Shown here piece by piece: positions 52,062 to 61,987 of a DNA stretch of 64,000 nt. A program made the position numbers and the translations under genes. Positions within the stretch are counted from its first letter, which is position 1. Each line of letters starts with the position of its first letter. Below the pieces are notes generated by a model. The model saw nothing but the letters and a program-made list of their open reading frames with translations. It was not told the DNA's origin and ran no database searches. The DNA is from Winogradskyella litoriviva (GTDB lineage: Bacteria; Bacteroidota; Bacteroidia; Flavobacteriales; Flavobacteriaceae), in contig NZ_JABRWQ010000001.1 in assembly GCF_013249065.1 (NCBI RefSeq), positions 186,001 through 250,000 on the forward strand, in the 5' to 3' direction.

Positions 52062-54449
52062 TTAATTTTTAATTTTTATCGTAATTACTGAAGTTTCACC
52101 TGTATTTCTTTCAATAGGAATTCGAGCTGTTTTTGAAGTTTCAGACCAATCAAAAGCGTCATGTCTCCCAACAGTAATTCGTTTTGGTTTATGTTTTAAT
52201 CCATGAATTGTTAAATAAAAAACACGTGATTTAGGACTAAAATTCGTTCCTATTTTATCTGTGATTTTAAATTCTAATTTAGAACCTCTAGTGGTCATTT
52301 CAAAATTTAAAACCTCAAAATCTTTATTTTTTATTGCTTTCGCAGAGTTACCGTCATCACTATAAATTTGTCTCTTGGATGTTAACACAGAAGAGTCGTG
52401 ATAGTAATCAATTTTATAGTGTGTATCTTCAAACTCTTCTGTTGTTTGAACCACATTTGTATTTGGAATAAATGCACCAGCTCTTACATAAGTAGGAATT
52501 GAACTTTCATTCAATTTTACCGTTTTTGTTTGTCCTCCTTTTATCTTTTCATCGGTGTAGTAATCGAACCAAACATTATCATCTGGAAAATAAACGTCTT
52601 GTTCTGTAATTTCTGCTTCTAAAACTGGTGATACCAAAATGTCATTTCCCCATAAATAAGTTTTTGAGTAATTGAACAAATCTGCATTATCCGATTCTTC
52701 AAAAAACAATGGTCGCATTAACGGCTTTCCAAATTGGTTGTTTTCATAAACCAAATTGTAATTATATGGTAATAATTTATAACGTAATTCAATAGCTTGT
52801 TTAGCTAATGCTTTCGCTTTTTCGCTTCTAAAAATGGGTTCACTTGGCACGTCTTCTTGTGCATGAGGTCTATAAATTGGATTAAAAACGCCATATTGCA
52901 ACCATCGCACATATAATTCATCATCTAAATTTGCACCTGCAAAACCACCTAAATCACTATGCATGTATGCTAATCCTTGAATTCCCATTTGTAATGCAAT
53001 CTCTGGTTGACTTTGTAATCCTCCCCAAGTTCTGTTAACATCTCCAGACCATGGAATCATACCATAACGTTGCGAGCCAGAGTAACCAGCACGCATTAAA
53101 ATAAAGGGTCTTGTATCTGGGAAATCGCGCTTGTAGCCTTCAAAAATCAATCGTGCCCAATCATGTCCATATATATTATGAACTTCATTTGCGCTACCTG
53201 TTTTATGCTGTACCCAATCTGGATGTACTTCTGGTTCTCCTAAATCTCCCCAAATACCTGCAACACCTTTATTCGCTAAATCTTTATAGATGTTCCAAAA
53301 CCATTTTTCGCCATCAGGATTGTATATATCTATGAGTCCTGTGTTGCCAAAATAGAAGTCGTATTTCGCCGGATTCCCAACAGAGTCTTTTGCCAGAATC
53401 TTTTTCTCAACCGCTTCATCCCATTTCTTAGATGTCGTTAAGATAAAAGGCTCTGTAATGGTAATCGTTTTTACTCCTTTATCATTGAGACGTTTTACCA
53501 TGCCTTCAAAATCTGGAAAAGAATCTCTAAAGACTTCTAAATTTCCCATGGTTCCTTTTAGTTCTTTTCCGAACCAATATAAATCTAGAATTATAGCATC
53601 AACCGGAATTTTTTCATCATTAAATTTAGCTATGGTTTCTTCAACTTCTTGCTGAGAATGATACCCAAAACGGCTAGAAAAGTTACCCAAAGCCCAACGT
53701 GGCAGCATTGGTTGCTTTCCGGTTAAATCGGTATAAACATCCATCATATCTAACCAAGAATCACCAACAATGACTTGGTAGGTTTTTCGGCCTGAGATGG
53801 TTTCATATTTTAATGAATTATCGCCTTTACTGTCTAAATCTAAAAAACCAATTGGCGCATTATCAAAATGCAACATGTACTGTTTGGAAGACACTACAAT
53901 TGGCATGGTGAAATTCATCAGTTCGCTATGTGTTTCGTAACCATAATGTGCTCTGTTGTATAATTGTAGTCGATTGCCACGACGATTCATTCCTAATGCT
54001 CTTGCGCCTCCACCATATAAAACTTCATCTTTTGTAAGATTGAAATCTATAGTTTCTAAACTGTCAGTTTTTACATAACCTTCCTTTTCTGAAACAATAA
54101 ATTTGTCTTTATAATAATATGAAATTTGAAAAGGGCTTTTAGTAATACTTACATAAAGCCCTTTTGTTTTTAATAGAATATCATTTCCTCTATCTGTCAT
54201 TTCAAAATAAGAATTGTATGGTTTAGCCACTACAGCATGTGATTCTACTTTAAAATATTCGCCTGTTGGTACAAAGGTAGTTTCAATAATATTTGATGAA
54301 TATGGTTTTATTAAATAATAGCCATCGTTAACTTCAATCTTTAAATCTAAACCTTGTTTTACTGCACTTTTAAAAACACGGTTAGAGTTTTGGGCAGATA
54401 AAAACGCAAATGAAAAGAGGGCTGCTATAAATAAATTAATGTTTTTCAT
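52062..54449 (-). CDS. GH31 alpha-glucosidase
   Basis: 795 residues with a signal peptide (to SAQ, about 20). The GH31 barrel has the nucleophile Asp in GIWGDLGEPE (about 398-401) and the acid/base Asp in WSGDVNRTWGG (about 468); an N-terminal galactose-mutarotase-like domain and C-terminal beta domains flank it. The enzyme is retaining and typically removes glucose from the non-reducing end of maltooligosaccharides or attacks alpha-1,6 links. Being without a lipobox, it is probably periplasmic. Confidence 0.88.
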   Translation of the reverse strand: MKNINLFIAALFSFAFLSAQNSNRVFKSAVKQGLDLKIEVNDGYYLIKPYSSNIIETTFVPTGEYFKVESHAVVAKPYNSYFEMTDRGNDILLKTKGLYVSITKSPFQISYYYKDKFIVSEKEGYVKTDSLETIDFNLTKDEVLYGGGARALGMNRRGNRLQLYNRAHYGYETHSELMNFTMPIVVSSKQYMLHFDNAPIGFLDLDSKGDNSLKYETISGRKTYQVIVGDSWLDMMDVYTDLTGKQPMLPRWALGNFSSRFGYHSQQEVEETIAKFNDEKIPVDAIILDLYWFGKELKGTMGNLEVFRDSFPDFEGMVKRLNDKGVKTITITEPFILTTSKKWDEAVEKKILAKDSVGNPAKYDFYFGNTGLIDIYNPDGEKWFWNIYKDLANKGVAGIWGDLGEPEVHPDWVQHKTGSANEVHNIYGHDWARLIFEGYKRDFPDTRPFILMRAGYSGSQRYGMIPWSGDVNRTWGGLQSQPEIALQMGIQGLAYMHSDLGGFAGANLDDELYVRWLQYGVFNPIYRPHAQEDVPSEPIFRSEKAKALAKQAIELRYKLLPYNYNLVYENNQFGKPLMRPLFFEESDNADLFNYSKTYLWGNDILVSPVLEAEITEQDVYFPDDNVWFDYYTDEKIKGGQTKTVKLNESSIPTYVRAGAFIPNTNVVQTTEEFEDTHYKIDYYHDSSVLTSKRQIYSDDGNSAKAIKNKDFEVLNFEMTTRGSKLEFKITDKIGTNFSPKSRVFYLTIHGLKHKPKRITVGRHDAFDWSETSKTARIPIERNTGETSVITIKIKN

Positions 54450-54477
54450 TTTTAAATTTTAGAAGTCTAAATGGTTA

Positions 54478-55491
54478 TTAAAATCCTACATTAGGCTTGT
54501 TGTTTCGATGCTTACTATTTTGTAATAAAAATACTAATGGCTGGTCTAATCTTTTATTCCAAGAGTTTTCTGAATGGTCAGTCCCTTCAAAAAATAAGTT
54601 TTTAGAATCAGAACTTGTATAACCTTTAGCTTTTAAAATCTCATCTACTCTTGGTGCATATTGCGGATAATATTGATCTAAGGTTTCATTACCATAATCA
54701 AAATACAATTTATGCTCACCAGCTTTTGGTAAATTAGCGTCCATGTATTTAAAAATTCCTATTGGATACGGATTATTTTCCGTTGGCATTGCTCCTGGCC
54801 AATGTGTTGATAAACAAGCTGCACCTCCAAAGACGTCTGGATACTCAGAAATGGCATACATAGACATTAAGCCTCCCATACTTGAGCCCATGACAAACGT
54901 ATTTTCCTTGTCTGTATAAACGGAATACTTTTTATCTATTTCTGGCTTTAATTCCTCGATGATAAACTTTAAATAATTATCACCGTTGAGTTTAAAATCC
55001 TTTGAACCTGAAAGGTCTTTTAAGCTATCTTTAGTAGCTTCGTTTATATAATTAAATGCTTTTTGAGGAAATAAATCTTGCCAACGAAGTTCTGCTATAT
55101 TATGAACTGCAACAACTATAAAGTCTTCAGTTTTTTCTTCTTCCATTAATTGGCTTGCCCATTCATCTACTTTCCATTCTTGTTTGTTCCAAGTAGTTAA
55201 TGAATCGAATAACATTTGGCCATCATGCATATATAATACATTGTATTTTTTGCTTTCTATATAGCTTTCTGGTAACCAAACATCGACTGGTCTTGGAACA
55301 ATATAGTTGGATGGAAAACTATCAATTCTATGAACTTCGCCTTTGAAGAGTGTTGCACTTTTTAAATGTTGAAAGTTTAATGGCGCAACATTTGTTTCTG
55401 TTTCATCTGTATTTGGTTCTTCTGTTTTTGATTCATTTTTACATGAAAACATAAATAAACTAACACATAATACCAGTAAAATAGTTCTCAT
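54478..55491 (-). CDS. Esterase-like alpha/beta-hydrolase lipoprotein
   Basis: 337 residues with lipobox FMFSCKNE (Cys17). The alpha/beta-hydrolase core has the nucleophile Ser204 in FVMGSSMGGLM, preceded by YNVLYMHDGQMLFD, and a His in EGTDHSENSW (about 317). It resembles the IroE/Fes/esterase D-like group. Within an alpha-glucan locus, removal of acyl groups from modified glucan or hydrolysis of an ester-linked sugar is a possible job, but this is inference. A 1-bp gap to the neopullulanase gene shows it is cotranscribed. Confidence 0.78.
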   Translation of the reverse strand: MRTILLVLCVSLFMFSCKNESKTEEPNTDETETNVAPLNFQHLKSATLFKGEVHRIDSFPSNYIVPRPVDVWLPESYIESKKYNVLYMHDGQMLFDSLTTWNKQEWKVDEWASQLMEEEKTEDFIVVAVHNIAELRWQDLFPQKAFNYINEATKDSLKDLSGSKDFKLNGDNYLKFIIEELKPEIDKKYSVYTDKENTFVMGSSMGGLMSMYAISEYPDVFGGAACLSTHWPGAMPTENNPYPIGIFKYMDANLPKAGEHKLYFDYGNETLDQYYPQYAPRVDEILKAKGYTSSDSKNLFFEGTDHSENSWNKRLDQPLVFLLQNSKHRNNKPNVGF

Positions 55492-55492
55492 A

Positions 55493-57436
55493 TTATTGCG
55501 TTTTTGTAGTTAAAATTGTACTGCCTTTTTCATTTAAAGTCATACTAGTATTCCAAATTAGCGTTTCCTTTGAAATAATATTAGTCAGTGTTTTACCACT
55601 TAAACCTAACTCTTCAAATCTTGATAATTCTAATTCTTGAGCTTCTTTATTTTTATTAATAATATGCACAACTGTTTCATTATCAACAATTCTTGCTAAG
55701 ATATAAATTCCATCTTTAGGTGCAAAATGAAGTGTTTTACCGTTATGTAAAGCTTCGCTGGTTTTTCTATAATTCAATATTTTAGTTAAAAACAACTGCA
55801 TGTCTTTTTGAGTGTCAGAAAGGCCTTCTCCTGTAAATGCATTAACACTATCACCTTGCCAACCTCCAGGGAAATCTGTTCTTATTAATCCATGGTCTCC
55901 AGGCTTTTCAAAATCGTCCATTAGAATTTCTGTACCGTAATAAATTTGCGGTATTCTTGGCATCATTAAAAGGTAACTTAAAGCCATTTTAGTATTTACA
56001 ACATCGCCTTTTAGTTGTGTAAAAACACGACTCATATCATGGTTATCTGTAAACGCCATAATATCTTTTGGTGATGTATACGCAAAGTCGTTAGCTAAAC
56101 CTTCGTACATTTTAACCAAACCTTTATCCCAAGATTCCTCTTCATTTAAAGCATCACTAATGTTTTTTTGCATGGCAAAATCCATACTCGATTTTAAATT
56201 AGAATCGTATTTATCATTGTTTTCATGGCCTTCTTGCCAATACCCAATTAACAACGGATTGTAACTCCACTCTTCTCCAACAATTGAAAAGTTTGGATAC
56301 TCGCTCATAATGGCTCCTGCCCAATTACTCATAAAAGCCTTGTCTGGATATGGATATGTATCTTGTCTAATACCACCTAATCCTAAAGTTTCAATCCACC
56401 AAATACTATTCTGCGTAATATAATTTGCCATAAAAGGATTACGCTGATTTAAATCTGGCATACTAGAAACAAACCAACCATCTGCCATTTCTAAGTAATC
56501 GTTTTTAGAAGCGTAAGGGTCTTGGTTTGTCGTTCTTCTATGGTTAGACGTTTTTGTTGTTTTCCAATCCCAATTGTCTTTATTTTCTTCATAAAGTTCT
56601 TGGTAGTTTACCCAATCTTTAAACGGTAAATCTTTCATCCACCAATGTTCTAAACCACAATGATTAGCAACTTGGTCCATAATCAATTTCATGTCTCTAG
56701 TTCTTAGATTATTGGCTAATTCTTTATAATCTTTTAAGGTACCAAAACGAGGGTCTACTTTGTAGAAATCTGTCATGGCATAACCATGATACGAGCCACT
56801 TGGCATGTCATTTATTAAAACAGGGCATGGCCAAACAGCCGTAAACCCAAGATTTTCAATATAATCTAAATGGTTAGTTATGCCTTCTAAATCTCCGCCA
56901 TGTCTGGCATAACCATCAGTTCTATCTATGCCTTGTTGAAGTAATCCTTCTACTACATCATTTTTTGGATTCGCATTTGCAAAACGGTCTGGTGTAATAA
57001 GATAAATAGCATCAGAGCTATCAAAACCAATGTAATCTTCAGCTGGTTTTTCTCGTGATTTTAACTCGTAAGTTTGAATTAATTCTGAAGCATCTTCAAG
57101 CTGAAATCTAATATTGAATTGTCCTGCTTTTGCCGTTTCGGAAATCTCTAAATCTAAGAACAGATAATTTGGGCTATCTGCCTTATGAACTTCCGCTATT
57201 CTAACTCCTGAATAATTAATTTTTGGTATTGCACTGCCAATATTTGGATGCTTTACCAGTAATTGTAATTTTTGATTTTTAAAACCTGTCCACCAATGAG
57301 GTGGCTCAACTTTTTCAATATCGTTTTGGATTTCAGCTACAGGTTCTGAAACTACGCTTTCCTTAGATGTGGTTTCCTGGCATGAAAACACAGTTACAAC
57401 TAGAAGCGTTATTAGAATTAGTTTTAGTGTTTTCAT
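55493..57436 (-). CDS. GH13 neopullulanase/cyclomaltodextrinase-like lipoprotein (SusA-type)
   Basis: 647 residues with lipobox VFSCQET. An N-terminal beta-sandwich (about 40-130) of the cyclomaltodextrinase N-domain type precedes a GH13 barrel: DQVANHCGLE (about 254), GGIRQDTYPY (about 358, Asp), IVGEEWSYN (about 389, Glu) and FTDNHDMSRV (about 465, Asp). This layout matches neopullulanases such as SusA that cleave cyclodextrin, pullulan or maltodextrin. It is upstream of the esterase and downstream of GH65 with a 133-bp gap holding two hairpins. Confidence 0.87.
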   Translation of the reverse strand: MKTLKLILITLLVVTVFSCQETTSKESVVSEPVAEIQNDIEKVEPPHWWTGFKNQKLQLLVKHPNIGSAIPKINYSGVRIAEVHKADSPNYLFLDLEISETAKAGQFNIRFQLEDASELIQTYELKSREKPAEDYIGFDSSDAIYLITPDRFANANPKNDVVEGLLQQGIDRTDGYARHGGDLEGITNHLDYIENLGFTAVWPCPVLINDMPSGSYHGYAMTDFYKVDPRFGTLKDYKELANNLRTRDMKLIMDQVANHCGLEHWWMKDLPFKDWVNYQELYEENKDNWDWKTTKTSNHRRTTNQDPYASKNDYLEMADGWFVSSMPDLNQRNPFMANYITQNSIWWIETLGLGGIRQDTYPYPDKAFMSNWAGAIMSEYPNFSIVGEEWSYNPLLIGYWQEGHENNDKYDSNLKSSMDFAMQKNISDALNEEESWDKGLVKMYEGLANDFAYTSPKDIMAFTDNHDMSRVFTQLKGDVVNTKMALSYLLMMPRIPQIYYGTEILMDDFEKPGDHGLIRTDFPGGWQGDSVNAFTGEGLSDTQKDMQLFLTKILNYRKTSEALHNGKTLHFAPKDGIYILARIVDNETVVHIINKNKEAQELELSRFEELGLSGKTLTNIISKETLIWNTSMTLNEKGSTILTTKTQ

Positions 57437-57486
57437 TGTAATTTATTTTAAAAATGAAACAAGTCGGTAGTAATCTTAAACAAATA

Positions 57487-57513
57487 CCTACAAGGTTTTT
57501 GAAACCTTGCAGG
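57487..57513. repeat. Hairpin repeat, exact copy 2
   Basis: Same 27-nt hairpin as at 50138-50164, within the gap between the GH65 and SusA-like genes; the surrounding 32-nt block is identical. Confidence 0.8.
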
Positions 57514-57531
57514 ATATTCAATTCATATTTT

Positions 57532-57563
57532 AGACCTGCTAGGTTTTAAAACCTGCTAGGTCT
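57532..57563. repeat. CCTGCTAGG-type hairpin
   Basis: AGACCTGCTAGGTTTT and AAAACCTGCTAGGTCT form a hairpin whose arms contain a direct CCTGCTAGG repeat. It ends 6 bp before the GH65 stop codon. A degenerate copy is at 48210. Confidence 0.7.
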
Positions 57564-57569
57564 TCTAAA

Positions 57570-59876
57570 TTATACAGTAACCCTATTATTAGGACTAATT
57601 GAAACTTCTTTTCCATCTACATAAATGGTTAAGTCTTTATCACCTTCTAATATAAATTGTGTTTCGTTTTGACTAACACTTACAGTGATAATTTGATGTC
57701 TAAAGTTCACTTTAAACGAATAGCCTTCCCATTGATTAGGTATTTTAGGCTCAAAAGATAAGGTGTCATTTTTAACACGCATACCACCAAAACCTTCAAC
57801 AATACTCATCCAAGTACCAGCCATTGAGGTAATGTGTAAACCTTCGTGAACCTCGTGATTATAATCATCTAAATCTAAACGCGATGTTCTTAAATAAAAC
57901 GTATACGCTTGGTCCATTCTGTCTAATTTTGCAGCTTGAATACTGTGTACACATGGCGACAATGAACTTTCATGAACCGTGAATGGTTCGTAAAAATCGA
58001 AATGACGTTCTAATTCTTCAGTCGTAAATTTATCTTCAAAGAAATACATCCCTTGTAATAAATCTGCTTGCTTAATATATGGTGAACGTAAAATTCTATC
58101 CCAAGACCATTTTTGATTAATTGGTCGTTGTGATTGGTCTAAGTCTGCAACTGTAATTAATTCTTTATCTAAAAAACCATCTTGTTGAAGATATACATTT
58201 TCTTCTTCAGAATATGGAAAATACATATTGTCTGCCACTTTTTTCCAAAGTGCTAACTCTTCATGTGAAATCTTTGTTTTACCAGAGATTCTTTCAAAAT
58301 CGTTACTATGACCTTCTTTTACTTTTTCAATTGTTTCCAATGTATAATCGATACACCATTTAGCAATGTAGTTAGTGTACCAATTGTTATTTACATTGTT
58401 TTCGTACTCATTAGGACCAGTTACACCAAGAATAACATATTTGTTTTTATTGGTAGAGAAGTTAGCTCTTTGATGCCAAAAACGTGCAATACCGATTAAA
58501 ACTTCGAGTCCCATTTCTGGTATATAACTAAAATCGCCAGTATATCTGTAATAGTTAAAAATGGCAAACGCAATGGCGCCATTTCTATGAATTTCTTCAA
58601 AAGTAATTTCCCATTCGTTATGGCATTCTTCACCATTCATAGTAACCATAGGATACAATGCAGCTCCGTTTTTAAATCCTAATTTCTCAGCATTTTCAAT
58701 GGCTTTTTCTAAATGTTTATACCTGTAAGTCAAAAGGTTTCTGGCCACTTCTTGGTCTTTAGTTGCCATATAAAAAGGAATACAATACGCTTCAGTATCC
58801 CAATAGGTACTTCCTCCATATTTCTCTCCTGTAAATCCTTTTGGTCCTATATTTAAAGTTGCATCTGTACCTGAATACGTTTGGTTAAGATGAAAAATAT
58901 TAAAACGTATACCTTGTTGTGCTTTTACATCGCCTTCTATGGTAATGTCTGCCATATCCCAAATTTTAGCCCAAGCCTGCTTTTGGTTTTCTAATAATTG
59001 TGCAAAACCTGCAGTTGTTGCTTTACTTAAAGTGGACTTAGCAGCCTCAACTAATTCATTTTTATTATGATCTCTATCTACCGTATAACCACCAAATTTA
59101 TGAATGGTAAACGTTTCATTTTGATTGATTGAAGTTTTATAAATAAAACTGATTTTGTTATCCGTTTTTTCAACTTGAGGTTGTAAACCAATATTTTGAT
59201 TATTAATAAAACACTCGGATTGCATGAAGGTACACGTATGAAAATTTGTTTTCATAGTTTGCGCTTCTATAAAAGCCTGATTATTTTCAACTGTTAAATT
59301 TGAAATATTCCAAAAAGCGTCATCCCAATTGGAATCCTCATTAGTTATACCTGCATCTATATATGGTGTAATAACTAAATCTACATTAGAATTTAACGGT
59401 GTTACAGCATATTCAATGGCACCAACTTCATCCAAGCCTAAGCTTAAAAAACGTTTGGTTTCAATTTGTAATTCTAAATTATTTTTAAGTGTTACTTTAA
59501 ACCTTCTAGACAGCCAACCTTCTTTCATATTCAATTCCCTACCGAAATTTTCTACTTTTTTACAAGTAAATAAATCGAGTTGTTCATTGTTGACATTGAT
59601 ATCTATACCTATCCAGCTAGGTGCATTTAAAACTTTGGCAAAGTATTCTGGGTAACCATTTTTCCACCAACCTACTCGGGTTTTGTCTGGATAGTAAACT
59701 CCGGCAATATAACTACCCTGAAAAGTGGGGCCTGAGTAGTGTTCTTCAAAATTAGCACGTTGTCCCATGGCACCATTTCCGATGCTAAATAAACTTTCTG
59801 ATGCTTTAACCTGATCTGGGTCGAATCCTTCTTCTAAGATAGACCAATTATTTGGGATGATATAATCTAGGTTCAT
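57570..59876 (-). CDS. GH65 maltose/kojibiose phosphorylase
   Basis: 768 residues of the GH65 fold, no signal peptide, so cytosolic. The N-terminal beta-sandwich includes IGNGAMGQRANFEEHY, and the catalytic acid Glu490 sits in TGPNEYENNVNNNWYTN, matching the position of the maltose phosphorylase acid Glu. Phosphate-binding Ser/His residues are expected near HITSMAGTW. The immediately following beta-phosphoglucomutase gene (45 bp) strongly favours maltose phosphorolysis to glucose and beta-glucose 1-phosphate. Trehalose or kojibiose phosphorolysis are less likely alternatives. Confidence 0.87.
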   Translation of the reverse strand: MNLDYIIPNNWSILEEGFDPDQVKASESLFSIGNGAMGQRANFEEHYSGPTFQGSYIAGVYYPDKTRVGWWKNGYPEYFAKVLNAPSWIGIDINVNNEQLDLFTCKKVENFGRELNMKEGWLSRRFKVTLKNNLELQIETKRFLSLGLDEVGAIEYAVTPLNSNVDLVITPYIDAGITNEDSNWDDAFWNISNLTVENNQAFIEAQTMKTNFHTCTFMQSECFINNQNIGLQPQVEKTDNKISFIYKTSINQNETFTIHKFGGYTVDRDHNKNELVEAAKSTLSKATTAGFAQLLENQKQAWAKIWDMADITIEGDVKAQQGIRFNIFHLNQTYSGTDATLNIGPKGFTGEKYGGSTYWDTEAYCIPFYMATKDQEVARNLLTYRYKHLEKAIENAEKLGFKNGAALYPMVTMNGEECHNEWEITFEEIHRNGAIAFAIFNYYRYTGDFSYIPEMGLEVLIGIARFWHQRANFSTNKNKYVILGVTGPNEYENNVNNNWYTNYIAKWCIDYTLETIEKVKEGHSNDFERISGKTKISHEELALWKKVADNMYFPYSEEENVYLQQDGFLDKELITVADLDQSQRPINQKWSWDRILRSPYIKQADLLQGMYFFEDKFTTEELERHFDFYEPFTVHESSLSPCVHSIQAAKLDRMDQAYTFYLRTSRLDLDDYNHEVHEGLHITSMAGTWMSIVEGFGGMRVKNDTLSFEPKIPNQWEGYSFKVNFRHQIITVSVSQNETQFILEGDKDLTIYVDGKEVSISPNNRVTV

Positions 59877-59921
59877 TATAATATTATTTAAAAGTCTCTA
59901 ATTGAGACGTCTTACTTCTTT

Positions 59922-60578
59922 TTAATTTTCTATTAAAGATTTTATAAAATCATCTGAGATTTCAGTAAAATCATTGAATACATATTTTGCGTGCCCTAGA
60001 ACCTCTTTACTACCAATACCAATAGATATCATATTAGCTGTATTAGCCGCTTCAACACCTGCAACTGAATCTTCAAAAACAATACAGTCCTCTGGTTTTA
60101 TATTAATTTGTTTTGCAGCAATTAAAAATACTTCTGGGTCTGGTTTGGCTTTTGTAACGTCATTACCATCTACTATAGCATTAAAATCTGACATTATATT
60201 AACACGCTCTAAAATTGTTCTGGCATTTTTACTTGCAGAACCTAATGAAATAGGCTGTTTTTGTTCTTTTAAAAAATTTAAAACTCGTGGCACATCTGGT
60301 AAAATTTCACTCTTATCCATTTCAGCTATATAGCCCAAATATTCTTCGTTCTTTTTACCCATAAGTTCATTAAACAATTCTTGCGATATGGTTTTATTAC
60401 CCCAAGCCAATATTTTTTCTAGAGAACGAACACGGCTAACACCTTTTAATTGTTCGTTTTCTTCTTCTGTGAAGTTAATATCTAAACCTTGAGCTAATTT
60501 TTGCCAAGCTTTAAAGTGATATTTTGCAGTATCTACAATGACACCATCTAAATCGAATATAAATCCTTTTTTGTTCAT
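59922..60578 (-). CDS. pgmB: Beta-phosphoglucomutase
   Basis: 218 residues of the HAD superfamily. Asp9 and Asp11 in FIFDLDGVIVDT are the nucleophile and acid/base. The cap domain of about 15-90 and GSASKNA (about 113) are typical of beta-PGM, as is VFEDSVAGVEAA near 163. The enzyme converts beta-glucose 1-phosphate, the GH65 product, to glucose 6-phosphate. It lies between GH65 (45 bp) and the MFS transporter (5 bp). Confidence 0.88.
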   Translation of the reverse strand: MNKKGFIFDLDGVIVDTAKYHFKAWQKLAQGLDINFTEEENEQLKGVSRVRSLEKILAWGNKTISQELFNELMGKKNEEYLGYIAEMDKSEILPDVPRVLNFLKEQKQPISLGSASKNARTILERVNIMSDFNAIVDGNDVTKAKPDPEVFLIAAKQINIKPEDCIVFEDSVAGVEAANTANMISIGIGSKEVLGHAKYVFNDFTEISDDFIKSLIEN

Positions 60579-60583
60579 TTTTA

Positions 60584-61942
60584 CTAATTTTGAACAACGT
60601 CATCGACGTCTTTTACTTTTGATACTAATGCTGCTGCAATTAAAAAACTTATGCCGCTCATAACCAAGGCGAATATGGCATGATTGTTATAAGCGTATTT
60701 TACAAGTGGTCCGCCTATTAAGGCATTAATAATTTGAGGAATTACAATGAAAAAATTAAATATTCCCATATAAACACCCATTTTTTTTGGTGAAATTGAA
60801 CCAGCCAAAATTGCATAAGGCATAGCTAAAATACTAGCCCAAGCAATACCAACACCTACCATAGAGACTATTAACCAATTTTTATCTGGCATAATGTAGA
60901 TAGAAAGTAAACCTAATCCACCAATTATTAGAGATATAGCATGTGTGCGTTTTCTTCCAATTTTCTTTGCTATATATGGCAACGCAAATGCATAAAATGC
61001 GGATATAAGATTGTAAACTCCAAAAAGAATTCCAATCCAATCACCTGCATCTTGATATGTTGAACTGCTGCTATCCGTATACGGCAAACCATAGATATGT
61101 TGCGCAATAGCCGGAGTTGCAAAAACCCACATACCAAAAAGTCCAAACCAAGAAAAGAATTGTACCCAACTTAATTGACGCATTGTTGTTGGCATTTTTC
61201 TGAAGTCTTCAAAAATATCGAGTAAACTAGATTCCTGCTCAGATTCATCTTTTGATAATTCTGACCCCAAATGTTCGTCTTCAAAACTATTAAGTTCTTC
61301 AGGTGAATATTCTTTTGTGGTAATTACTGTAACTAAAATTGAAATAATTAAAACAACAGCTCCAATGATAAAAGATAAAATTAAATTTTCTGGTACAATC
61401 CCAGCGTCAGTTTCATTTGAAACACCAAACCAGTTGGTTAAGGCATATGGCAACCATGAACCGATAACAGCACCAAAACCGATGAGAGCTGTTTGAATAC
61501 TAAATCCTGCAGTACGTTGGTCTGTTCTTAAATTATCTCCAACTAAAGCTCTAAAAGGCTCCATGGCAATATTAAAAGAAGCATCCATAATCATTAACAT
61601 TCCTGCTCCAACCCATAGTGCTGGCAAAAATGCAATAAACATATCAGCTTGAGGCATAAGCACCAAACCAATAGATGCTAAAATAGCACCAACCAAAAAA
61701 TAAGGCTTTCTTCTTCCTAATTTACTCCATGTTTTATCGCTATAATGTCCAACAATTGGCTGAACAATGAGTCCCATGAGAGGTGCGATGACCCAAAACC
61801 AAGATAGTTCATGAACATCAGCTCCAAAAATTTGAAGAATTCTACTTGCGTTAGCATTTTGAAGGGCAAAACCCATCTGAATTCCGAGAAATCCAAAACT
61901 CATGTTCCAGATTTGCCAGAAACTTAATCTACGCTTTTCCAT
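60584..61942 (-). CDS. MFS transporter (maltose/disaccharide-type, SLC45-like)
   Basis: 452 residues with about twelve membrane helices and the loop motif GHYSDKTWSKLGRRKPY after the second helix, typical of sugar MFS carriers near maltose genes (SLC45/MalY-like). A hydrophilic central loop lies about 215-245. The start codon is preceded by a leader with two inverted repeats and a good TAnnTTTG promoter. Import of maltose for the cytosolic phosphorylase is inferred from locus. Confidence 0.84.
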   Translation of the reverse strand: MEKRRLSFWQIWNMSFGFLGIQMGFALQNANASRILQIFGADVHELSWFWVIAPLMGLIVQPIVGHYSDKTWSKLGRRKPYFLVGAILASIGLVLMPQADMFIAFLPALWVGAGMLMIMDASFNIAMEPFRALVGDNLRTDQRTAGFSIQTALIGFGAVIGSWLPYALTNWFGVSNETDAGIVPENLILSFIIGAVVLIISILVTVITTKEYSPEELNSFEDEHLGSELSKDESEQESSLLDIFEDFRKMPTTMRQLSWVQFFSWFGLFGMWVFATPAIAQHIYGLPYTDSSSSTYQDAGDWIGILFGVYNLISAFYAFALPYIAKKIGRKRTHAISLIIGGLGLLSIYIMPDKNWLIVSMVGVGIAWASILAMPYAILAGSISPKKMGVYMGIFNFFIVIPQIINALIGGPLVKYAYNNHAIFALVMSGISFLIAAALVSKVKDVDDVVQN

Positions 61943-61943
61943 T

Positions 61944-61969
61944 AATAGTATATTATCGTTAATACTATT
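61944..61969. promoter_or_regulatory. Inverted repeat at the MFS start codon
   Basis: AATAGTAT and ATACTATT are perfect 8-bp arms around a 10-nt spacer, ending 2 bp before the MFS start codon. Hairpin formation in mRNA might limit initiation; it is AT-rich and could be incidental. Confidence 0.35.
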
Positions 61970-61987
61970 CTGACAAGCTTAGCTTAT

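Noticed and set aside
59329..59655. 108-codon plus-strand frame within the GH65 gene
   Set aside because: It lies antisense to a well-supported catalytic gene, has no promoter and no recognisable family.
59974..60333. 119-codon plus-strand frame within the pgmB gene
   Set aside because: Antisense to an intact HAD gene; composition follows the opposite-strand codons.
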